The notes beneath the pieces were generated by a model. The model ran no database searches. It was not told the origin of the DNA and saw nothing but the letters and a program-made list of their open reading frames with translations. From Candidatus Flexicrinis affinis (GTDB lineage: Bacteria > Chloroflexota > Anaerolineae > Aggregatilineales > Phototrophicaceae): a DNA stretch of 64,000 nucleotides. This document shows positions 17,692-28,217 of the stretch, in pieces (position 1 is the stretch's first letter; each line of letters opens with the position of its first letter). Position numbers and translations under genes: made by a program. The stretch spans positions 124,001 to 188,000 of the forward strand of contig JADJWE010000006.1 of the NCBI GenBank assembly GCA_016716525.1. Reading direction: 5' to 3'.

Positions 17692-20600
17692 CTAGTTGAC
17701 GCGGTTGATCTTGTCGGTAACGCCCCTGATGAACGTCTCGTACTCAGACTGCGAGATTTCCGCCTTGGGCACGATACGCACTTGCGCCAACTGTTCGCGC
17801 TCTTCGTCGCCGAGGGTGGTATCGCTGGTGACGACCATGACCGGGATGTTTTGCGTCTCCGGATTCTCGCGCAGCTCGCGCAGCACGGCAAACCCGTCCA
17901 TCTCCGGCATACGCAGGTCGAGCACAATCAGGTTTGGCCGGCGGATCGCCACCTGCTGCAGCCCTTCAATACCGCTGCTGGCGGTGTACACTTTGAATGT
18001 GCCGTGTTCGCGCAGCAGTTCGCCAAGCAAGCGCAGCGCGTCGTCCTGATCGTCGATCAGCAGGACGCGCGGGATGTTGGCGGCTTTCTCCGCACGGTGG
18101 ACGGCTTCCATCAGGATGTCGGGCGAGAACGGCCGCTGCAAGAAGGCGAATGCGCCCTTGTCCAGCGCGCGGTCGCGATCTTCGCTCAACGTCGTGACGA
18201 TCAGCGGAATGTCGCGCGTGTCGTCGCGGGACGTGAATTCCTCGAGCAGTTCCCAGCCTGCGCCGTTCTCGAAGTTGACGTCCATCAGGATGAGCGTGGG
18301 CTGCATGGCCGGCACGACCGCGCTGGCTTCGAGCGGCGACGCACACACGATCACTTCCCAGCCCTCGCGCTGCAGCGAACGCCGGAACTGGTCGACCATG
18401 TCCGGGTTGTCCTCGATCAGCACAAGCTGGCGCTTGACCTCGACAGGCATTGGCGGGACGAGCATTCCGGTGTTGCCTGTGCGGCGCGGCAGCGTCTTGG
18501 GGACGACCGGCTCGAGCGGCTCTTCCTCGGTGACGATCATCTCGGTCGGGATGGTCACGCTGAACGTCGACCCGACATTGACCTCGCTCTCGACCGTCAG
18601 CGTGCCGCCCATCAGCTCCATCAGCGACTTGGCGATCGGCAGGCCGAGGCCGGTACCGCCGGCAGTGCGCGTCAGGGACGAGTCGACCTGACGGAACGGT
18701 TCGAACAGCAGCGCCATGTCGTCGTCAGAGATACCGATACCGGTGTCGATGACGTCGATACGCGCAAACGCTTTGCCGTCCGCGGTGATCGGATAGGCTT
18801 GGATCGTCACCTCGCCCTGCCGCGTGAACTTGGCCGCGTTCGAGACGAGGTTTAAGAGCACCTGTCGCACGCGCGTCTTGTCACCGTATACGTTCGGCAG
18901 GTTGTTGGCCACGTCGAGGCGCAGCTCGATGGGCTTATCCTTGATCAGGCCGACGGCGATCGACCGCACCGCCTCAATTTCCGGCTTGAGGTCGAACTCC
19001 TCGACGTTCACCGTCATCTTGCCGGCGGTAATCTTGGCCTGATCGAGGATGTCGTTGATGACCGTGAGCAGATGCTGGCCAGAGCTGAAGATCGTGTTAA
19101 GGTCGGTCTCCTGCATCTCGCTGAGCGGGCCGGACATGCCCTTGAGCATCATGCGGCTGAACCCGATGATCGAGTTCAACGGCGTGCGCAGCTCGTGCGA
19201 CATATTGGCGAGGAAATCGCTCTTGAGACGGTCCATCTCGCGCAGTTCGTCGTTGGCATGGGTAAGCCGTTCAAGCAGCTGGTTGGTCTGCACGACTGCG
19301 GTCAGCGAACTCGACAGCGTTTGTAGAAGCTGAACGACTTCGCGCGGGAACTCGTTGGTCTCGTTGCCCTCGACCACGATCACGCCGAGCAGTTCGCCAG
19401 CGCCGACGAGCGGCACGATCGCCGCCGAGCGCGACCCCGGCGACATGCGGCGGTAGGTCGGAACGCGGTCAAGGTTGTTGAACACCGACACGGTCTGCTT
19501 TTCGGCGGCGCGCAGCAGCGCGTCGTCGGGCAAGCTGCCGATCCGCACCGACATCACCTCGTCGTTCTCGATCCCGAAGCCAGCCACGGCCTCGACCTCG
19601 AGGGCTTCGCGGGTAGCGCCCGTATGATCCTGATACACGCGCTTGACGTACACGCCGATCGCGCGCGCGTTGAACGATTCGTACAGCGTATCCGCCGCGC
19701 TCTGCAGCGCCTCGCGGACGGTCGGCGCGGCGGCGGCGGCAGACGTCACCTGGAACAAGAGACCCATGCGGTCGGCTTGATCCTGCGCCGCTTCGTACAG
19801 GTTGGCATTGTCGATGGCAACCGAGATCTGCGCGGCCAATGTCGTTAGCGCGGTGATGTCGTCTTGGGTGAACGCGTTCGATAGGTTCGACTGCACGTCG
19901 AGCGCGCCGATCACCCGCCCTTTCAGGATCAGCGGCAGCGCCATCTCGGAGCGTGTCAGCGGCAGGAAGCTGTTGGGCGCGTGCACCACGCCCTGTGCGG
20001 ACGTGTCCTGCGCGATCACCGGACGGCCTGTGGCGGTCACCTGACCGATCACCGAGGTCGAGCCTTTGGCCAACCGGTGACGGGCGGCGAGCATTCTCTC
20101 GCCTGCTTCGCCGGTCGATGCGCGCAGCACCGCATACTCGTCGCGGTCGTCCATCAGGAAGATTTGCGCATGGTCGTAGTTGAAGCTGCTGCGCACCAGA
20201 TCGACGATCTGCGGCAGCAGTTGGTCAAGCTCGAGGATCTGACCGGCAGCGTTGGACACCTGCGCGGACGTTTCGAGCTGGCGGGCGCGCCGGTTGGTCT
20301 GATCGAGCAGCAGCGCCGCATCCAGCGAGAGCGAGGCCTGCTCACCGAACGACTGAAGGATACGCCGCTCGCTTTCGGTGGTCGCGTGCGGCTCTTGGCT
20401 CGAAATCCAGATGGCACCGAGCGAGCGCGACGCCACGCGCAGCGGGATGACCGAGAACGAGCGAGCGTTCAACACCATGCCGACTTCCGGGCTGATGCCG
20501 AGCTGCGCGAGCAGTTCCTGCGCACCAGCCGAGTGGATGTCGTTGATGCTGACCAACTCGGGCTGCCGCAGGGCTTCCCACCCGGGGAAGTCCTCGCGCT

Positions 20601-23600
20601 TGAACGTGACACCGCGCATGATCGGCGTTTCGTCGCGCGTCCACTCGGCCGTGATGGTGATGGCGGCGTTCGGGTTGTCCCATGACACGCCGTTGAGCTG
20701 CGCGACGAACGCATGCGTCAGATCATCCGACAACAACGTGGCGACCAGCGCATTCAACACGTCCGCGGCATTGGTCGCGTTGCTCAGCGCGCGTGATGCC
20801 TGATACAGCAGCGCGCTTTCTTGCAGCGCCATCTCGGTCTGTTGGAACAGCAGGCGGTTATCGATCGCGGTTGAGGCGACCTCGCCGATCTGCGACAGCA
20901 GGCGCTGGGCGTCGTCATCGAAGCCGACGGGCTTGCGCGAACCGAGCACCAGCCACCCGACGGGGATGTCGCTGATGGACGAGCGCAGCGGCACCGTCAT
21001 CAACGATTGGACGCCGATCCGGTTCAATTCGGTCTCGGCCTGCTCGCCGACGACTTCCGGCTTGACATGATCGAAGTAGCGCACTTCGTCGTTGCTCAGC
21101 ACGTTGATCAGCGCGCCTGCGCTCTCCAGAGGAGTCACGCTGCCGCGCGCTTCGCTAAGTTGGCCGGTCACCAGGTCGCGCAGGAGGATGTACGACTCGT
21201 CAAAGCCGAGGTTCTGCAATTCGAAGTTCAACACGTCGAGCGCCTCGTCGAGCTGCTCGGCCTGCGCCAAGCGGCTCTGCGCGCCATAGATCGTCACCGT
21301 TTCGTTCAGCACGTCTTGCAGCGAGCGTTCGAGCACGCGCAAGCCGGAGATGTCGCTGAACGTCAACACGATGGCGTTGGTTGCGCCGGCGACGTTGGCA
21401 ACCGGCGCTGCGCTGATCAGCAGGTCGACCTCGCCGTAAGGCGTGCGCACCGCGACATCGTCGTTCGAGGCTGGCTCTTGCGTCGCTTGCGTGGCGTATA
21501 CGCACAGCTGGTCTTCCGGGTACGGTTCGAACGTGTCGCTGCGGATCAGTTGGTAGTTCTCGATGGAGAACGGCTTGTCGACGCGGTCGCCGAGCAGCTC
21601 GCGCGCACGTTCGTTGGTGATGATCGGCAGCAGGTTGCGCGCGTCGAGCACGACGACGCCGGCGGGCAGCGTAGCGAGCGTGGACGAGAGCGTCTTCTGC
21701 TCGGACTGCGCTTGCAGGAACAGGCGCTGGTTTTCGAGCGCCACCGCGATCTGCGAAGCCAGCGTGCTCACCAGTCGGGCGTCGGCCTCGTCGAGGTTGG
21801 CGCTCTCGGCGGCGCGGCCCACGATCAATGCGCCGATGGCTTGATCGCCGACCCGAATCGGGGTCGCGATGGACTTGCCGTATACCGGGCGATAGGTCTG
21901 TGGCAGCGACCGAGGATCGTTGATGATAAGCGGCTCGGTCATGCGCAGCGTCGACGTCAGCGGGTGGGCATCGGTCGTGTGCAAGCGGTTGACGGTCGAC
22001 TGTTCGTAACCCGGCAGGTTGGCGCTGATCGTCTCTAGCAGGTCGTTACGCGGGTTGTAGATCGCCAGATGCCAGCGGTCCAATTCGGCGGCTTCGGCTA
22101 CACGGCGAAGCACCTCGTCGATCGACTGCTCGAAATCGACACCGATCTGGTTGGCAAGCTGCGCGGCCTCGGCCAACGCGAACGCGCGCTGTGCTTCGAG
22201 GCGGGCATTCTCGAACAGCAGTTTATTTTCTAGCGCCAAGCCCAACTGACCGGCGGTCGTTTGCATGAAGTTGGCGTAGCGGTCGGTCAGTCCCTCGGGA
22301 CGGTTGCTGTGCGCCACCAGCGCGCCAAACCAGTACCCGTGCGACTCAACCGGAACGATGACCGCGAAACCGGCGCCGTTGCTGTGCAGTACGTCGGCCA
22401 CTTTTGCGGCGGGATCAGTCTCGTCAATCGCGTCCGACACGTTGAGCGTCACAGCGCCGACGGCGTCTTGCAGTAGACTGGCAATCGGCAGCTCGTCGCG
22501 GCCAAAGGTGCGGCGCTCGCCCCCTTCGGTGATGCGCGACTCGGAACCATCGACCGCCCACTCGTGGGCGAGTTCCAGAAACGGCGCGTCTTGGCGCGGG
22601 TCAGGCTGCGCCAGCCAGATCATGATGCGCAAATCCTGCGCGCCCTCGGCTTCGACAGCCAGCAGCGGGCGTGAGAGGTGATCGACTGTTGCGCTGAAAA
22701 TGTCGTCGGCTGTCTGGGCGCTCGAAATGGCGCGGGTGGCGATGTACAAGCGGCGGGTTTCGTCCAGCGCCTGCTCGGTGCTTTCCAGCAGGCGGCGGTT
22801 TTCAAGCTGTGTCGACATCTGGCCGGTAATGGCGCGGTAGACGACCCCGTCTTCCGGCGAGAATTGGCGCGGCTCGCTGGACGTGATGTAGAAGAGCGCG
22901 ATCGGCGTCGCGCCGCTGAACAGCGGATAGATCGCGACAAAGCGCACAGCCTGCGGATCGGGCAGCCACGGGACACGCTGCGACAGCACCGGCGAAGTGC
23001 CGCGGTCGTCCAGCAGTAGTTCCGGTTCGCGGCTGCGCATCGGAGATTCCGGCGCGATGCGAATACGATGGCGGAAGTTGACCTGCTGTACAGCGAGGTT
23101 TTCGCTGTAGGCCACGACACGCTGCATGACCGGCCAGCCGGTCTCGTCCAATTCGCCTTCCAACAGCGCGAGGCTGAAGTTGACCTTCAAATCGGTGGTG
23201 GTCGCCAGCGCGGCGCTGATCAGATCGCTGAAGTCGCGGGCAGTGTTGATGATGCGGCTGGCAGCGTAAAGGCTTTCGTTGCGGGCGCTGGTCAGTTCGT
23301 TGCGCTCAAGCAGCAGCAGGTTGTCGCAGGCGATGCTGACCGGGTCGATCAGCGCCGGATACAGACGCGTCTCGCGCACACTGAACACGCGCGGCAGCGG
23401 GAAGCCGAACACCGCGATTCCGAACCACTCGTCGCGGACGGTCAGCGGGAGCACGAGGGCCGACCCGCAGGCCAATTGCTTGAACAGCGTGCGGGTGGCT
23501 TCGTCCATCCGGTCGTCGGTTTCCACGTCCTCGAGGAACAACGCTTCCTGCCGGTTGAGATTGCGCAGAAACGGCACGTCCTCAAAGCGGATCTCGCTGT

Positions 23601-25896
23601 CGTCCATCGGGTTCGGGCGGCGGCTTGCGGTACGCGCCGACGGGCTGTAGCGGTCGGCACGGATGACAGCAGTCTCGGGCACTTCGTCGTCGCTCACGGG
23701 ATCGGCGAAGATCCAGATTTGGCTGCGATGTGCGTCAGGGATGGCGGTCGAGTGCACGGCATCGACCACGCCGGGCAGCACATCGGCTTCACTGAGGCTG
23801 CGGCTAAGGGTATAGAGCGTACGCGTCTCGGACAGGTTATTTTGCGATTCGGTGAACAAGCGCGCGTTTTCGACAGCCAGCGCAACGCGGTCGGCCACGG
23901 CCCGCAGCACGGTTTCGTGCGCATCGGTCAGCGGCTCTTCGACGTCAGGCTGAGCGCGCAGTTCGCCGATCACCTCGCCACGTACGCGGATCGGGACGCT
24001 GATGCCGATCTCGCCGTCCTGCGGCTCTTCGTCGACTTCCTCGACCTTCATCAGGTCGTACTGGTAGTGGTATTCGGTCGAGAGCGGGTCTTCGAACGAT
24101 TCCCACGCGTCACGCGTCAACTGGCGGTTCAGCGCGTTGATCTGCTCGACGCGCTCCTGCGTCTGCTGGATGAGCTGCGCCTTGTTGATCGCGACGGCCA
24201 ACTGGTCGGCCAACAGCCCGTACACCGGCAGGTCTTGCTCGCTGAACGCGTTGACCTGTGAGGATTGGATATCCAGCGCACCGATCACCTTGTTGCCAAC
24301 GATCAGTGGCAGCCCGATTTCCGCGCGGGTCTCCGGCAGCAAGGCGTTGAAGCCGTGGCCGGCCTGCGGGTCGCGCGTGTCGTTGACGACCACCGGGAGC
24401 TTGGTCGACACGGTACGCCCGATGACCGTGGGCGAGCCGTAACGAATCTTGTGCCCCTGCTCGAGCATGCGTTGGCCGGCCTCGCCCTGACTGTAGGCGA
24501 GCACCGCGTTCTGCGAGACGTCGTCCAGCAGGAACACCTGCGTGTGGTAGAAGTTGAACTCGGCGCTGATGAACTGAATCGCCCGTGTCACCAGTTCGTC
24601 GATGTCCATCAAGCCGGCGGTCTCGCGGCCAATGCGCGAAGCAATTTCGATTTCGCGATTGCGCCGCCGCAGTGTCTCGTCCAGCTCGTCGCTCAGTTGA
24701 TTGATCCGGAACGTCGCCGATTCGATGGCCCCCATCAAGGCATCGATTTGCTCGTCGTCGCCCGTACCGTTGGCGCTCGCGCCATTGGTCGCCGTCACCG
24801 GGCGCAACTGTGTCGCGGAAATACGCGAGACCTCGGCGGTTGCCAGCCGTTCGGCGGCGGAGTGCACGGCGGACTGGAACGGCCTCAGCGCGCTGACCAG
24901 AAGCCGGTCGAACAGGAAGACTGCCGCCACGCCCAGCGCAAGCACAATACCCGCCGTGACGACCGACGCGTTGTTGGCGTCGACCAGCAAGGCGGTCCCG
25001 TTGTCGATCAGCGCGACGCGCCACGGGAAGTCTTCACCCGGGTACGGGCTGACCAGACTGGTCGAGTACAGATCGTTGCTGACCCACGTATCGTTGAACG
25101 CGTCGGGAATCTGCGAGAGGTTGAAGCGCGTGGCCGTCTCGTCAATCGACAGGTCGGACAGCGCGAGAACGTCGTTGGTGTTGTTGACCAGAACGGCACG
25201 CCGTTCGGATTCGAACAGCGGGCTGGTGCTGTCGCCGACTTGCGACAACACCGATTGGAAAGCGGCCAAGCTGAGTTCGAGTTGCAGCACACCGCCCGTC
25301 TGATCGATGGCGACGTATAGGCTCACGGATTCGTTGAACGTATCGGCAGGGCCGACACGGACGCCGGTCTGCGCGGACTGCGCGACCGCGTTGAACGTGA
25401 TATCGGTCTCCATAGACAGGCGCTGCCGATAGCGTGTCACCAACGTGACCTGACCGCCGAGGTTTTGCGCCTCACCCCACACCGCGTTGGTGCGGGTAAG
25501 ATAACGTGCAGCGAGGTACAGGTCGGGCGACCGGGTGATCAGGTCACCGAACGAACGCAGCAGGTCGCGCTGGGCAAGGCGCAGGCGCGCGCTCGGCGCG
25601 ACCGGGTTCGGCTCTGCAACGACGATCTCGTTGTAGCCGCGCACAAACGCGCTCGACGCCAAACCCTGCAAGTCGGTAGCGGCCTGTGCCAACAGGCTGT
25701 TGACGTCGCGGTTCACCACGCGCATCGCGTCTTCGCGTTCGATTGCAAGCCGCTCGCGCTCGCGGATTTGCGGCACGACAAACGCGATTACGACGGCGGT
25801 CGCGACAAACACGCCGAGGATCGGCAGCATGCGGAGGCGAATGCGCCGGAGCAGAGAGTTGCGCGCGGCCTGCGTCCGCCTGATGGTCGTCGTCAT
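17692..25896 (-). CDS. Giant GAF-array hybrid sensor histidine kinase (2734 aa)
   Basis: 2734 residues. TM near 24-45, extracytoplasmic Cache-like region, TM near 308-330. Then roughly ten GAF or GAF-like domains, approximately 420-572, 595-675 (short), 705-858, 882-1032, 1065-1222, 1248-1385, 1548-1675, 1705-1858, 1885-2022 and 2052-2198, with one PAS at about 1405-1518. Each GAF ends in a helix of the type VAIENxRLF that leads into the next. HisKA carries ANMSHELRTPLNS with His2234; HATPase has NLVSNAAKFTRQG and GTGLGLPIAKSL; two receiver domains follow with Asp2539 (ILMDVNFENG) and Asp2660 (VLDLRMPEMDG). It is the last gene of a seven-gene run and its only kinase. The ATG at 25896 is 24 bases after the previous gene. 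Confidence 0.9.
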   Translation of the reverse strand: MTTTIRRTQAARNSLLRRIRLRMLPILGVFVATAVVIAFVVPQIRERERLAIEREDAMRVVNRDVNSLLAQAATDLQGLASSAFVRGYNEIVVAEPNPVAPSARLRLAQRDLLRSFGDLITRSPDLYLAARYLTRTNAVWGEAQNLGGQVTLVTRYRQRLSMETDITFNAVAQSAQTGVRVGPADTFNESVSLYVAIDQTGGVLQLELSLAAFQSVLSQVGDSTSPLFESERRAVLVNNTNDVLALSDLSIDETATRFNLSQIPDAFNDTWVSNDLYSTSLVSPYPGEDFPWRVALIDNGTALLVDANNASVVTAGIVLALGVAAVFLFDRLLVSALRPFQSAVHSAAERLATAEVSRISATQLRPVTATNGASANGTGDDEQIDALMGAIESATFRINQLSDELDETLRRRNREIEIASRIGRETAGLMDIDELVTRAIQFISAEFNFYHTQVFLLDDVSQNAVLAYSQGEAGQRMLEQGHKIRYGSPTVIGRTVSTKLPVVVNDTRDPQAGHGFNALLPETRAEIGLPLIVGNKVIGALDIQSSQVNAFSEQDLPVYGLLADQLAVAINKAQLIQQTQERVEQINALNRQLTRDAWESFEDPLSTEYHYQYDLMKVEEVDEEPQDGEIGISVPIRVRGEVIGELRAQPDVEEPLTDAHETVLRAVADRVALAVENARLFTESQNNLSETRTLYTLSRSLSEADVLPGVVDAVHSTAIPDAHRSQIWIFADPVSDDEVPETAVIRADRYSPSARTASRRPNPMDDSEIRFEDVPFLRNLNRQEALFLEDVETDDRMDEATRTLFKQLACGSALVLPLTVRDEWFGIAVFGFPLPRVFSVRETRLYPALIDPVSIACDNLLLLERNELTSARNESLYAASRIINTARDFSDLISAALATTTDLKVNFSLALLEGELDETGWPVMQRVVAYSENLAVQQVNFRHRIRIAPESPMRSREPELLLDDRGTSPVLSQRVPWLPDPQAVRFVAIYPLFSGATPIALFYITSSEPRQFSPEDGVVYRAITGQMSTQLENRRLLESTEQALDETRRLYIATRAISSAQTADDIFSATVDHLSRPLLAVEAEGAQDLRIMIWLAQPDPRQDAPFLELAHEWAVDGSESRITEGGERRTFGRDELPIASLLQDAVGAVTLNVSDAIDETDPAAKVADVLHSNGAGFAVIVPVESHGYWFGALVAHSNRPEGLTDRYANFMQTTAGQLGLALENKLLFENARLEAQRAFALAEAAQLANQIGVDFEQSIDEVLRRVAEAAELDRWHLAIYNPRNDLLETISANLPGYEQSTVNRLHTTDAHPLTSTLRMTEPLIINDPRSLPQTYRPVYGKSIATPIRVGDQAIGALIVGRAAESANLDEADARLVSTLASQIAVALENQRLFLQAQSEQKTLSSTLATLPAGVVVLDARNLLPIITNERARELLGDRVDKPFSIENYQLIRSDTFEPYPEDQLCVYATQATQEPASNDDVAVRTPYGEVDLLISAAPVANVAGATNAIVLTFSDISGLRVLERSLQDVLNETVTIYGAQSRLAQAEQLDEALDVLNFELQNLGFDESYILLRDLVTGQLSEARGSVTPLESAGALINVLSNDEVRYFDHVKPEVVGEQAETELNRIGVQSLMTVPLRSSISDIPVGWLVLGSRKPVGFDDDAQRLLSQIGEVASTAIDNRLLFQQTEMALQESALLYQASRALSNATNAADVLNALVATLLSDDLTHAFVAQLNGVSWDNPNAAITITAEWTRDETPIMRGVTFKREDFPGWEALRQPELVSINDIHSAGAQELLAQLGISPEVGMVLNARSFSVIPLRVASRSLGAIWISSQEPHATTESERRILQSFGEQASLSLDAALLLDQTNRRARQLETSAQVSNAAGQILELDQLLPQIVDLVRSSFNYDHAQIFLMDDRDEYAVLRASTGEAGERMLAARHRLAKGSTSVIGQVTATGRPVIAQDTSAQGVVHAPNSFLPLTRSEMALPLILKGRVIGALDVQSNLSNAFTQDDITALTTLAAQISVAIDNANLYEAAQDQADRMGLLFQVTSAAAAAPTVREALQSAADTLYESFNARAIGVYVKRVYQDHTGATREALEVEAVAGFGIENDEVMSVRIGSLPDDALLRAAEKQTVSVFNNLDRVPTYRRMSPGSRSAAIVPLVGAGELLGVIVVEGNETNEFPREVVQLLQTLSSSLTAVVQTNQLLERLTHANDELREMDRLKSDFLANMSHELRTPLNSIIGFSRMMLKGMSGPLSEMQETDLNTIFSSGQHLLTVINDILDQAKITAGKMTVNVEEFDLKPEIEAVRSIAVGLIKDKPIELRLDVANNLPNVYGDKTRVRQVLLNLVSNAAKFTRQGEVTIQAYPITADGKAFARIDVIDTGIGISDDDMALLFEPFRQVDSSLTRTAGGTGLGLPIAKSLMELMGGTLTVESEVNVGSTFSVTIPTEMIVTEEEPLEPVVPKTLPRRTGNTGMLVPPMPVEVKRQLVLIEDNPDMVDQFRRSLQREGWEVIVCASPLEASAVVPAMQPTLILMDVNFENGAGWELLEEFTSRDDTRDIPLIVTTLSEDRDRALDKGAFAFLQRPFSPDILMEAVHRAEKAANIPRVLLIDDQDDALRLLGELLREHGTFKVYTASSGIEGLQQVAIRRPNLIVLDLRMPEMDGFAVLRELRENPETQNIPVMVVTSDTTLGDEEREQLAQVRIVPKAEISQSEYETFIRGVTDKINRVN

Positions 25897-25920
25897 AGGT
25901 CAACGCTCCGTAAACGTACT

Positions 25921-28215
25921 CTACTCGTCCGAATTCACGCCGTTGGTGTAGCCGGCGCCACCCAACTTGAAGATTTCGCTGCTGCGCGTACGCCGGCGTG
26001 CGCCTTCCACGCCGAGGCGCAAGCTGACGTTGCGTGTTTGCAGCGCCTGCCCAACCTCGCGCACGGCCGTCGTCAAAATCGCTTCGACATCGCTTTGCGC
26101 GGTGATCTTGGCGGCGATGTCGTTCAGAACGCGTTCGCGCTCGGCGGCGCGCTGGCTTTCCTCGAACAGGCGGGCGTTGTCGAGGCTGACAGCCAAACGG
26201 CTGACCAGTTCCTCGGCAAGCTGCACTTTGTCGTCGCCGAATTCGTTCACCGGCAGTTCCCACAGCACCGCGCCAAGCACCTGACCGCGCAGCGCGATCG
26301 GCACCGCCAGCGGGATGGTGCGGTTGCTGGTGATCGATCCGATCTGAGTGACGCCGGTCTTGATGGCCTGCGCACGCAGCGTTTCGGTATCGGTGCGGGT
26401 GGGCGTCCCCGACCAAGCCACCAGTTCGCGCGAGCGTACCGAGAACAGGTGCTCGCGCCAAGCGGCGGCGGTGTTGTCACGGTTGGTGCGCGCGATTTCG
26501 TTCAGCGCGGCCACCGATTCCTGATACAGACGCGCGTTCTCGAGTGAGACGGCGATCTGGTCGGCCATCGCTTGCAGCGTACTGATCTGATCGGGCGTGA
26601 AGCTGTTGGCGACGGTGCTCTGCACGTCGAGCGCGCCGATCACGCGTTCACCGAGGCGCAGCGGAATAGCAAGCTCGGCGCGGGTGTTCGGCAGCAGTTC
26701 GTTGACTCGGTGCACTTCAGACGCTGCCGTGTCGAGCACGGCGGTAATCATGCCCTCGCCGGTGGTTCGGCCGATAACGGATGTCCCGCCAATGCCGAGG
26801 CGGTGGCCGCGTTCGAGGAGCTTGCGGCCCGCGTCGCCTGTCGAAGCACGCAGCACGGCGTTTTCGCCCAGTTCGTCGTTGAGGAAGATCTGCGCGTGGT
26901 AGATGTTCGGGAACACCTTGATGATGAGCGCCACGACCTCGTCCATCAGGCGCTGTTGGTCGCGCTGGGTGGTCGCGTAGCGGCCGACTTCTTGCGTCGC
27001 CGCGATGTCGCGGATGCTCGCCTGAAGACGTTCATTCAGCGCCCGGATGCTGTCCTTTGTCTGCTGGTGAACGGCTACCGCTTCGCGTAAGGCAGCACCG
27101 AAGGCGTCGCCACGCCGCAGCGCGCGCTCGTTGACTTCCAGCGGCGCGTCGAGATCGGACGAGATGACGCGGCGGGTTTCACGCAGCATCGTGGTGCCAT
27201 CGCGCCATACGGCATACACCATCACGGTGCCGATGAGGGCCACGATTGGGATCAGCCACGGCGAGCTGCCGAACGCCGCTTCGGTAACCGATGTATCGAA
27301 GCGCCCCGTATTGACCTCGGTGATCAACGCCAGCGCCGTGTTCGGAATCGACAGGTAGTATCCCAGCATCGGCAGCGCGACGCCGGTGATCTGGTATTCG
27401 GCGAACCCGCGCTGGCCGGCCAGAGCCAGATTGATCGGGGCCGAGCGCACGGACTCGGTCGCTTGCTGAACCGAACCGGGATCGGTCAGCACGACGCCGG
27501 TACGGGTCGCCAAGTAGCTGACGATCGAGAACTGGGTCTCAGCGTCGGGGTCGGTCACACCCGCAAGGTTGTTCAAGAGCGTATTCTGGAGGTTCAGACG
27601 GCCGATCAGGAAGCCGACGATCTCTTGATCGATCTCGATCATCTGCACGATTTCGGCCTGATCTACGTCGTCGTCGGTGCGATACACGATAAGGCGCTGT
27701 GGTTCGCCGAGGGTTTGGGCGTCGATAGCGCCGCGGAAAGCCGGCGACTGTGAAATGTCGGTGCCGACGATTTCGCGCTGGGCCGCTTCGGTATCGAGCG
27801 GGTATACGCTGGCAGCGATTACACCCTCCGGCGATACCACGCGCACATACTCGAACAAGCCGTTCTCGATCAAGCGGAATCGCAGAAGATCAGTCGCCTC
27901 GGACCGCGCGACGATGTCCGAACCGGACGGCGTGCCGGTGATCTGGAGCAGACGCAGCAAGCGCGGGCGCAGATACGCCGTGGACGACGCGTTCTGGATG
28001 GTGTTGAACGCGTTCTCGACCGCGTCTTCAATACGCGCCGCACGCGTGATCGCGGCCTCGTACACGAAGTCGCGCAGGCGGCCTTCGGCTTCGGCTTCAG
28101 CAGCAGACTCGAAGGCGTTAATCACTAAGCCGCGGCTGATGACGATGAACGCCAGCAGAATCGCCGCGAGCTTGAGCCAGTACGGCCACTGGCGAGGGTT
28201 GAGGGCGGCTAGCAT
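25921..28215 (-). CDS. Membrane sensor with Cache-like and GAF domains, no kinase
   Basis: 764 residues. TM near 15-33, extracytoplasmic Cache-like domain about 35-320 (FEYVRVVSPEGVIAASVYPL), TM near 322-345, HAMP-like helix, then a full GAF domain about 430-558 (IYHAQIFLNDELGENAVLR; VIGALDVQS) and a shorter GAF-like unit about 588-678. The final 80 residues form a module (LNDIAAKITAQSDVEAI ... VSLRLG) also found at the ends of the next three genes upstream. There is no HisKA, HATPase or other output domain, so it cannot signal alone; by position it probably works with the giant kinase. It begins two bases after the preceding gene's stop (ATG 28215). Confidence 0.85.
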   Translation of the reverse strand: MLAALNPRQWPYWLKLAAILLAFIVISRGLVINAFESAAEAEAEGRLRDFVYEAAITRAARIEDAVENAFNTIQNASSTAYLRPRLLRLLQITGTPSGSDIVARSEATDLLRFRLIENGLFEYVRVVSPEGVIAASVYPLDTEAAQREIVGTDISQSPAFRGAIDAQTLGEPQRLIVYRTDDDVDQAEIVQMIEIDQEIVGFLIGRLNLQNTLLNNLAGVTDPDAETQFSIVSYLATRTGVVLTDPGSVQQATESVRSAPINLALAGQRGFAEYQITGVALPMLGYYLSIPNTALALITEVNTGRFDTSVTEAAFGSSPWLIPIVALIGTVMVYAVWRDGTTMLRETRRVISSDLDAPLEVNERALRRGDAFGAALREAVAVHQQTKDSIRALNERLQASIRDIAATQEVGRYATTQRDQQRLMDEVVALIIKVFPNIYHAQIFLNDELGENAVLRASTGDAGRKLLERGHRLGIGGTSVIGRTTGEGMITAVLDTAASEVHRVNELLPNTRAELAIPLRLGERVIGALDVQSTVANSFTPDQISTLQAMADQIAVSLENARLYQESVAALNEIARTNRDNTAAAWREHLFSVRSRELVAWSGTPTRTDTETLRAQAIKTGVTQIGSITSNRTIPLAVPIALRGQVLGAVLWELPVNEFGDDKVQLAEELVSRLAVSLDNARLFEESQRAAERERVLNDIAAKITAQSDVEAILTTAVREVGQALQTRNVSLRLGVEGARRRTRSSEIFKLGGAGYTNGVNSDE

Positions 28216-28217
28216 GC

